A stretch of DNA of 64,000 nucleotides, from NCBI RefSeq assembly GCF_004799685.1, contig NZ_CP031311.1, positions 2,721,355 to 2,785,354 on the forward strand, given 5' to 3'. Positions 58,814-64,000 of this stretch are shown in pieces. Within the stretch, counting starts at the first letter, position 1. Each line of letters starts with the position of its first letter. The notes beneath the pieces are model-generated. The model worked only from the letters and a program-made list of their open reading frames with translations, was not told the origin of the DNA and made no database searches. The translations under genes and the position numbers were made by a program. This DNA comes from Halobellus limi (GTDB lineage Archaea > Halobacteriota > Halobacteria > Halobacteriales > Haloferacaceae).

Positions 58814-60043
58814 GTGACACAACAAACACAACAACCGGAGGTGAACATCGGACTCGTCGGGCACGTCGACCACGGGAAGACGACGCTCGTGCAGGCGCTG
58901 TCCGGATCGTGGACGGATCAGCACTCCGAGGAGATGAAGCGCGGAATCTCCATCCGCCTCGGATACGCCGACGCCACGTTCCGGAAACTCCCCGACGTCG
59001 ACCCGCCGGAGTGCTACACGGTCGAGGAGACCGGACCGGACGGCGAGGAGACCGAGGTGCTGCGGACGGTGTCGTTCGTCGACGCCCCGGGCCACGAGAC
59101 GCTGATGGCGACGATGCTGTCGGGCGCGGCCATCATGGACGGCGCGGTCCTCGTCGTGAGCGCGACCGAGGACGTCCCGCAGGCCCAGACCGAAGAGCAC
59201 CTGATGGCGCTGGACATCATCGGCATCGACAACATCGTCATCGCACAGAACAAGATCGACCTGGTCGACCGCGAGCGCGCGGTCGAGTCCTACGAACAGA
59301 TCGAGGAGTTCGTCGAGGGCACCGTCGCCGAGGACGCGCCGATCGTCCCCGTCAGCGCCCAGCAGGAGGTCAACATCGACCTCCTGATCGACGCCATCGA
59401 GCGTGAGATCCCGACGCCAGAGCGCGACGAGAGCGAGTCGCCGCGGCTGTTCGCGGCGCGCTCGTTCGACATCAACCGCCCGGGGACGACCTGGGAGGAC
59501 CTCAAGGGCGGCGTCGTCGGCGGGTCCGTCGTTCAGGGCAAACTCGCCACCGGCGAGGAACTGGAACTCCGCCCCGGCCGCGAGGTCGAGGAGGGCGGCT
59601 CCTCGGAGTGGGAGCCGATCACGACGGAGATCCGATCGCTGCAGGCCGGCGGCCAGTCGGTCGAGGAGGTCCGACCCGGCGGCCTCTGCGGGATCGGCAC
59701 GGGCCTCGATCCGAGCCTCACGAAGGGCGACGCGCTGGCCGGGCAGGTCGCGGGCGAACCCGGAACGCTCCCGCCGACGCGCGAGGAGTTCACGATGGAC
59801 GTCGAACTCCTCGACCGGATCGTCGGCGAGGACGAGGGCGCAGTGGAGGAGATCTCGACCGGCGAACCGCTGATGCTCACCGTCGGGACCGCGACGACCG
59901 TCGGCGCGGTCACGAGCGCCCGGACCGGCGAGGCCGAGGTGTCGCTGAAGCGACCGGTCTGCGCCGAGTCGGGCGCGAAGATCGCCATCAACCGCCGGGT
60001 CGGCGCGCGGTGGCGACTCATCGGCATCGGGACGCTGCAGTGA
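58814..60043 (+). CDS. eif2g: Translation initiation factor aIF2, gamma subunit
   Basis: 409 aa. G-domain motifs: [17 protein letters not shown] (G1, residues 15-31), [15 protein letters not shown] (G3), [11 protein letters not shown] (G4) and [14 protein letters not shown] (G5); two beta-barrels follow, ending with [20 protein letters not shown]. It binds GTP and initiator Met-tRNA and delivers it to the small ribosomal subunit. The zinc knuckle cysteines seen in many archaeal homologues are reduced to a single Cys (PPECYT), common in haloarchaea. It heads a run of information-processing genes. Confidence 0.97.
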   Translation: MTQQTQQPEVNIGLVGHVDHGKTTLVQALSGSWTDQHSEEMKRGISIRLGYADATFRKLPDVDPPECYTVEETGPDGEETEVLRTVSFVDAPGHETLMATMLSGAAIMDGAVLVVSATEDVPQAQTEEHLMALDIIGIDNIVIAQNKIDLVDRERAVESYEQIEEFVEGTVAEDAPIVPVSAQQEVNIDLLIDAIEREIPTPERDESESPRLFAARSFDINRPGTTWEDLKGGVVGGSVVQGKLATGEELELRPGREVEEGGSSEWEPITTEIRSLQAGGQSVEEVRPGGLCGIGTGLDPSLTKGDALAGQVAGEPGTLPPTREEFTMDVELLDRIVGEDEGAVEEISTGEPLMLTVGTATTVGAVTSARTGEAEVSLKRPVCAESGAKIAINRRVGARWRLIGIGTLQ

Positions 60044-60148
60044 CGGCCGGCCGCGACGCCGCGGTCCGACGGCGGCCGTGAACGCACACGCGAGCGGATC
60101 GAAACGCGCGGCGGCGGAGCGGGACGCGACCACACGACACACACGAGG

Positions 60149-60532
60149 ATGACGACCGTGATACTCGACACGAACGCGCTGATGATGCCGGTCGAACTCG
60201 ACGTGCGGGTCTTCGAGGAACTCGACCGCCTCGTCGGCGCCGACGCCGACCTGGTCACCCCGCGCGCCGTCGTCGAGGAACTGGAGAAGCTCGCGGAGGG
60301 GGGCAGCGGCGTCGAGGCGACCGCCGCGAGCGTGGGCCGGGACCTCGTCTCGCGGTGTCGCGTCGTCGAGACCGGCGTCTCCTACGCCGACGACGCCGTG
60401 ATCGAACTCGCAGAAACCGAGGGCGGGTACGTCCTCACCAACGACAGGCCGCTCCGCGACCGGTTGCTCGAACGCGGCGTTCGCGTAATCGGTTTAAGGG
60501 GGCGAAACGCATTGGAGATAACAGAACCATAA
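60149..60532 (+). CDS. PIN-domain ribonuclease (Fcf1/Utp24-like)
   Basis: 127 aa. Acidic active-site residues typical for PIN nucleases: ILDTNALMMP (Asp near residue 7), PRAVVEELEKLAEG, YADDAVIELAETEG and VLTNDRPLRDRL. In archaea this gene is regularly placed between aIF2-gamma and rpo7 and resembles eukaryotic Fcf1/Utp24, the rRNA-processing endonucleases; a role in rRNA maturation is inferred. There is no antitoxin partner next to it, which argues against a VapC toxin. It ends 3 nt before rpo7. Confidence 0.9.
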   Translation: MTTVILDTNALMMPVELDVRVFEELDRLVGADADLVTPRAVVEELEKLAEGGSGVEATAASVGRDLVSRCRVVETGVSYADDAVIELAETEGGYVLTNDRPLRDRLLERGVRVIGLRGRNALEITEP

Positions 60533-60535
60533 CAC

Positions 60536-61114
60536 ATGTACAAACGGGTACGACTCAAGGACACAGTCGAGGTACCGCCGAAGCACCTCGCGGACGTGAC
60601 GCCGCAGCGGGTCAAGCGGCTCCTGCAGGACAAACTGGAAGGACGGATGGACGAGGACGTCGGCAGCGTCGTCAGCGTCGTCGACGTCCACGACATCGGC
60701 GAGGGGACGGTGCTCCCCGGCCGCGCCGGCGTCTACTACGAGGCGGAGTTCGACGCGATCACGTTCGACCCCTCGATGCAGGAGGTCGTCGACGGCGAGG
60801 TCGTCGAGGTCGTCGAGTTCGGCGCGTTCGTCGGCATCGGGCCGGTCGACGGGCTGCTGCACGTCTCGCAGATCTCCGACGAGTACCTCGCCTACGACGG
60901 CGAGAACCAGCAGCTCGCGTCGACGGAGTCGAACCGGACGCTGAGCGTCGGCGACTCCGTCCGCGTGCGCGTCGTGACGAAGAGCATCGACGAGCGCAAC
61001 CCGCGCGACTCGAAGATCGGTCTCACCGCCAAACAGCCCGGGCTCGGCAAGCACGGCTGGCTGGAGGCCGACCGCCAGGCGAACACCGCGACGACCGGGG
61101 CGGAGGGCGAGTAG
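60536..61114 (+). CDS. rpo7: DNA-directed RNA polymerase subunit Rpo7 (RpoE')
   Basis: 192 aa. The N-terminal tip domain (MYKRVRLKDTVEVPPKHLAD, VTPQRVKRLLQDKLEGRMDE) is followed by an S1 OB fold (VVDGEVVEVVEFGAFVGIGP, DGLLHVSQISDEYLAYDGEN), as in the stalk subunit that pairs with Rpo4, binds nascent RNA and helps open promoters. It abuts spt4 with no gap (stop TAG then ATG). Confidence 0.97.
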   Translation: MYKRVRLKDTVEVPPKHLADVTPQRVKRLLQDKLEGRMDEDVGSVVSVVDVHDIGEGTVLPGRAGVYYEAEFDAITFDPSMQEVVDGEVVEVVEFGAFVGIGPVDGLLHVSQISDEYLAYDGENQQLASTESNRTLSVGDSVRVRVVTKSIDERNPRDSKIGLTAKQPGLGKHGWLEADRQANTATTGAEGE

Positions 61115-61312
61115 ATGGCCGAGTCCCGTCTCGCCTGCCGGGAGTGTCACTACATCAACCACGGCGACGCGCAGGCGTGTGAGAACTGCGGCTCCAGCAG
61201 TCTCACCGAGGACTGGGCGGGCTACGTCGTCATCACGCACCCCGAGCAGTCGGAGATCGCCGACGAGATGAACGTCAACGAGCCGGGCGGCTACGCGCTG
61301 AAGGTCCGCTGA
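61115..61312 (+). CDS. spt4: Transcription elongation factor Spt4
   Basis: 65 aa. A zinc finger CRECHYINHGDAQACENCGS is followed by SLTEDWAGYVVITHPEQSEI, standard for archaeal Spt4 (formerly RpoE''). It forms the Spt4/5 clamp that keeps RNA polymerase processive; the spt5 partner is not in this window. It starts immediately after the rpo7 stop. Confidence 0.96.
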   Translation: MAESRLACRECHYINHGDAQACENCGSSSLTEDWAGYVVITHPEQSEIADEMNVNEPGGYALKVR

Positions 61313-61317
61313 GTCGG

Positions 61318-61866
61318 ATGCTCACGCTGCCAGACGACGTCAGAGGCTCGTTCAAGGACCCCTTCGGCCCCGTCTACACCGACGCAGCGGCGCTGCTCGC
61401 CGACGCCGGCCGCCCCGTGATCGCCGTCGGCGACGTCGTCACCTATCACCTGCGGCGGGCGGGTCACGCGCCGTCGGTCGCGCTCGTCGACGGGAAGACG
61501 AAACGCGAGGCGGTCGACGCCGAGATCCGCGAGGCGCTCTCGGACCCCGATCACAGGCGCGACGTCGAGAACCCGCCGGGTACGCTGTCGGAATCGCTGC
61601 TTTCCACGCTCGCCGAGGCCGTCGCGGCCGACGACCCGATCACGATCGTCGTCGACGGCGAGGAGGACCTCGCCGCGCTGCCGGCGGTGCTCGTCGCACC
61701 GGTGGGCGCGACAGTCGTCTACGGCCAACCCGACGAGGGGATGGTCCGCGTCGACGTCACCGACGACGCGAAGGCGGAGATGCGGTCGCTGATCGAGCGG
61801 ATGAACGGTGACGTCGCCGGCGCGCTGGCGGCCCTCGGCGTCGAACCGGCGGGCGACTCCCGTTGA
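61318..61866 (+). CDS. GTP-dependent dephospho-CoA kinase (DUF359 family)
   Basis: 182 aa. Family signatures: GDVVTYHLRRAGHAPSVALV, DGKTKREAV, ENPPGTLSESLLSTL, IVVDGEEDLAALPAVLVAP and VVYGQPDEGMVRVDV. The archaeal enzyme performs the last step of coenzyme A synthesis using GTP, and is unrelated to bacterial CoaE. It begins 5 nt after spt4 and is probably part of the same operon. Confidence 0.93.
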   Translation: MLTLPDDVRGSFKDPFGPVYTDAAALLADAGRPVIAVGDVVTYHLRRAGHAPSVALVDGKTKREAVDAEIREALSDPDHRRDVENPPGTLSESLLSTLAEAVAADDPITIVVDGEEDLAALPAVLVAPVGATVVYGQPDEGMVRVDVTDDAKAEMRSLIERMNGDVAGALAALGVEPAGDSR

Positions 61867-61880
61867 ACGCCTCGGGAGTC
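61855..61880 (+). terminator. 8-bp stem hairpin overlapping the dephospho-CoA kinase stop
   Basis: GACTCCCG (61855-61862) pairs with CGGGAGTC (61873-61880) around a 10-nt loop that contains the stop codon TGA. It could end the aIF2-gamma to kinase operon or protect its mRNA 3' end. The next gene has its own AT-rich promoter (AATCCTTTTACTCC). Confidence 0.5.
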
Positions 61881-61983
61881 CGGACGAACCCGGCCGAACG
61901 GCGTCGGAGGCGCGACTGAGAACCGCGTTCGCCTCTTCGAAATCCTTTTACTCCTTTCGGGAGGAAGGTAGGACAACTGAACC

Positions 61984-62298
61984 ATGGAAATCGACATTAT
62001 CTCCGAGGACGAGAATCCGATGTTACATCGGACCGACGTCCGGTTCGAGATCGTTCACGACGACGCGACGCCCTCGCGGCTCTCCGTCCGCGACAGCCTC
62101 GCCGCGAAGCTGAACAAGGACTCGGCGGAAGTCGTCGTCCACGAACTCGACACGAAGTTCGGGATGCGAAAGACCGTCGGCTACGCGAAGGTCTACGAGT
62201 CGCCCGACTTCGCCCGCGACATCGAGCAGGACTACATGCTCGATCGGAACAAGATCGAGGCCGAAGAAGGGGCCGAGGCGGAAGCCGAAGAGGCCTGA
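61984..62298 (+). CDS. rps24e: 30S ribosomal protein S24e
   Basis: 104 aa. MEIDIISEDENPMLHRTDVR, VRDSLAAKLNKDSAEVVVHE, LDTKFGMRKTVGYAKVYESP and the acidic tail EEGAEAEAEEA are typical S24e. It is part of the small ribosomal subunit. A TTTTACTC TATA-like element lies about 37 nt before the ATG and a GGAGG about 20 nt before. The S27ae gene that often follows S24e in archaea is not present in the 33-nt gap before kae1. Confidence 0.96.
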   Translation: MEIDIISEDENPMLHRTDVRFEIVHDDATPSRLSVRDSLAAKLNKDSAEVVVHELDTKFGMRKTVGYAKVYESPDFARDIEQDYMLDRNKIEAEEGAEAEAEEA

Positions 62299-62331
62299 TC
62301 GGTCGCACAGCCAGCGGACACTCACTTCTCG

Positions 62332-63933
62332 ATGCGAATCGTCGGAATCGAAGGGACCGCCTGGGCCGCCAGCGCCGCGCTCTACGACGCCGAAACCGAC
62401 GACGTCGTCATCGAATCCGATCCCTACGAACCCGACAGCGGCGGCATTCACCCGCGCGAGGCGGCCGAACACATGGGATCGGCGATCCCCGAGGTCGTCT
62501 CGACGATCCTCGATCACGCGGCATCGACCGCCAGTGAAGACGGGGACGGGCTCGACGTCGACGCCGTCGCGTTCTCCCGCGGGCCCGGACTCGGTCCGTG
62601 TCTCCGCATCGTCGGCACCGCGGCGCGGGCGCTGGCGCAGACGCTGTCGGTGCCGCTCGTCGGCGTCAATCACATGGTGGCCCACCTCGAGATCGGTCGC
62701 CACCGGTCGGGCTTCGAGTCGCCGGTTTGTCTGAACGCCTCGGGCGCGAACGCGCACCTCCTGGGCTACCACGACGGGCGGTACCGGATCCTCGGCGAGA
62801 CGATGGACACCGGCGTCGGAAACGCGATAGACAAGTTCACGCGGCACCTCGGCTGGTCCCATCCGGGCGGCCCGAAGGTCGAGAGGCGGGCGAAAGATGG
62901 CGAGTACCACGACCTCCCCTACGTGGTGAAGGGGATGGACTTCTCCTTCTCGGGGATCATGTCCGCCGCGAAGGACGCCGTCGACGACGGCGTGCCGGTC
63001 GAAGACGTCTGCGCCGGCCTCCAAGAGACGATCTTCGCGATGTTGACCGAAGTCGCAGAGCGGGCGCTGTCGCTGACGGGGACCGACGAACTCGTCCTCG
63101 GCGGCGGCGTCGGGCAGAACGAGCGCCTGCGTGAGATGCTCGCCTCGATGTGCGAGCAGCGCGGCGCGGACTTCTACGCGCCCGAGCCGCGGTTCCTCCG
63201 CGACAACGCCGGGATGATCGCGGTGCTGGGCGCGAAGATGTACGCCGCCGGCGACACGGTCGAGATCCCGGACTCCTCGGTCGACCCGAACTTCCGGCCC
63301 GACGAGGTCGCAGTGACCTGGCGCGGCGGCGACGAGTCGGTCGTTCGCGATCCGACCGCGTCGGGGACGATCCGCGGGGCGGAGGCGACCGTGACGATCG
63401 AGAGCGACCGCGTGATCAAGCGACGCGTCCCGAAGGCGTACCGCCACCCGGCGCTCGACGACCGCCTCCGCGCCGAGCGCACGCGGGCGGAGGCGCGGCT
63501 CACGAGCGCCGCGCGCCGCGTCGGCGTCCCGACGCCCGTCGTCTACGACGTCGATCCCGCGGAGGGGACGCTGCTCTTCCAGCGCGTCGGCGACGACGAC
63601 CTCGCCGCGGCGCTCTCGGAGGAGCGGTGCCGGGCAGTCGGGCGGCACCTCGCGGCCGTCCACGACGCCGGCTTCGTCCACGGGGATCCCACGACCCGGA
63701 ACGTCCGCGTCGACGGCGAGCGGACGTACCTCATCGACTTCGGCCTCGGCTACCACACCGGCCACGTCGAGGACCACGCGATGGACCTCCACGTGTTCAA
63801 ACAGAGCGTCGCCGGGACCGCCGCCGACGCGGAGCCGTTGCTCGACGCCGTCGAATCGGGGTACGCCGCCGTCGGCGACGGCGCCGTTCTGAACCGACTC
63901 CGGGAGATCGAGGGACGCGGCCGGTACCAGTGA
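62332..63933 (+). CDS. kae1-bud32: Bifunctional Kae1/Bud32: tRNA t6A synthase subunit fused to its kinase/ATPase
   Basis: 533 aa. Residues 1-325 are Kae1: GIEGTAWAASAALYD, the HMVAH iron/zinc site (His114, His118), GVGNAIDKFTRHLGW, DFSFSGIMSAAKDAV and VLGGGVGQNERL. Residues about 345-533 are Bud32, a small atypical kinase with VIKRRVPKAYRHPALDDRL, DAGFVHGDPTTRNVRVDGER and IDFGLGYHTGHVEDHAMDLH. The KEOPS complex makes N6-threonylcarbamoyladenosine at position 37 of ANN-decoding tRNAs. The fusion is normal for haloarchaea. Confidence 0.97.
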   Translation: MRIVGIEGTAWAASAALYDAETDDVVIESDPYEPDSGGIHPREAAEHMGSAIPEVVSTILDHAASTASEDGDGLDVDAVAFSRGPGLGPCLRIVGTAARALAQTLSVPLVGVNHMVAHLEIGRHRSGFESPVCLNASGANAHLLGYHDGRYRILGETMDTGVGNAIDKFTRHLGWSHPGGPKVERRAKDGEYHDLPYVVKGMDFSFSGIMSAAKDAVDDGVPVEDVCAGLQETIFAMLTEVAERALSLTGTDELVLGGGVGQNERLREMLASMCEQRGADFYAPEPRFLRDNAGMIAVLGAKMYAAGDTVEIPDSSVDPNFRPDEVAVTWRGGDESVVRDPTASGTIRGAEATVTIESDRVIKRRVPKAYRHPALDDRLRAERTRAEARLTSAARRVGVPTPVVYDVDPAEGTLLFQRVGDDDLAAALSEERCRAVGRHLAAVHDAGFVHGDPTTRNVRVDGERTYLIDFGLGYHTGHVEDHAMDLHVFKQSVAGTAADAEPLLDAVESGYAAVGDGAVLNRLREIEGRGRYQ

Positions 63934-64000
63934 GTCGGACTAGCGGCGTTGGGGGCGAACAGTCGGCACCCGCGCGGGGCGGCCGGCCGGTCCTCGCCCG
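63930..64000 (+). CDS. Possible start of the next gene, cut by the window edge
   Basis: A GTG at 63930 overlaps the kae1-bud32 stop as GTGA and opens a frame without stops to the window end (SRTSGVGGEQSAPARGGRPV). The residues look like a disordered N-terminus and identify no family. The 4-nt overlap is the only support. Confidence 0.35.
   Translation, partial: MSRTSGVGGEQSAPARGGRPVLA

Noticed and set aside
60149-60532. VapC toxin
   Set aside because: PIN fold is right, but there is no antitoxin partner and the conserved place between aIF2-gamma and rpo7 points to an Fcf1-like housekeeping nuclease.

Overview
This 64-kb window is chromosomal DNA of an extremely halophilic archaeon (class Halobacteria). 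The DNA is GC-rich. Nearly all predicted proteins are acidic, and Tat-type lipoprotein signals (twin arginine followed by an LAGC lipobox) are common. Several genes are archaeal: aIF2-gamma, Rpo7, Spt4, S24e, a Kae1-Bud32 fusion, a double-fold histone, an RPA-type single-stranded DNA-binding protein, an archaeal CCA-adding enzyme and a TrmB regulator. From memory, the set azf, RPA, histone, histone deacetylase, cca, kdgK, nikR, mutL resembles one chromosomal neighbourhood of Haloferax. I therefore favour the order Haloferacales, but the genus cannot be fixed from the sequence alone.

Layout. 1-3.6 kb: the start of a class IV aminotransferase (probable PabC), a repeat-rich acidic helix-hairpin-helix protein, small haloarchaeal proteins, MptD-like dihydroneopterin aldolase and NAD-dependent glucose-6-phosphate dehydrogenase (azf). 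3.7-17.8 kb: a carbohydrate island with a CUT1 sugar ABC importer (ATPase, two permeases, Tat lipoprotein and a coupled 67-aa membrane protein), a TrmB regulator, an aldo/keto reductase, a GH13 alpha-glucosidase, a GH32 fructosidase fused to a glutamine-amidotransferase-like domain, and a GH68 levansucrase without a signal peptide. Together they suggest uptake and turnover of sucrose or fructans, feeding glucose 6-phosphate to Azf. 18-26.8 kb: a universal stress protein, DUF309, a YeiH-type exporter, two tandem Tat-exported beta-helix (NosD-like) paralogues, tRNA-Arg and a DAACS symporter. 27-31.7 kb: RPA, histone, histone deacetylase and CCA enzyme. 31.8-34 kb: two tRNAs, a DUF4382 lipoprotein and a ZIP transporter. 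34.3-39.2 kb: a DUF4129/DUF58 membrane operon facing a MoxR ATPase. 39.2-43.4 kb: small zinc-ribbon proteins, NikR, GalE and KdgK. 43.5-49 kb: a 770-aa tubulin/FtsZ-superfamily protein, MutL and a Nudix hydrolase. 49-56.5 kb: membrane proteins, a RelE/ParE toxin-antitoxin pair, tRNA-Thr, riboflavin synthase and a PrsW-type protease. 56.7-64 kb: information processing (FAU-1-like RNase, aIF2-gamma, PIN nuclease, Rpo7, Spt4, dephospho-CoA kinase, S24e, Kae1-Bud32).

Three things stand out. First, a tubulin-like GTPase carries a long coiled coil. Second, at several gene ends the terminal codons plus stop codon are repeated in tandem just past the real stop; the clearest case is an in-frame 36-bp copy after the FAU-1-like gene. 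Third, the RPA gene is preceded by an in-frame 26-codon ORF whose TAG directly abuts the RPA ATG and whose own ATG sits where a leaderless transcript would start.
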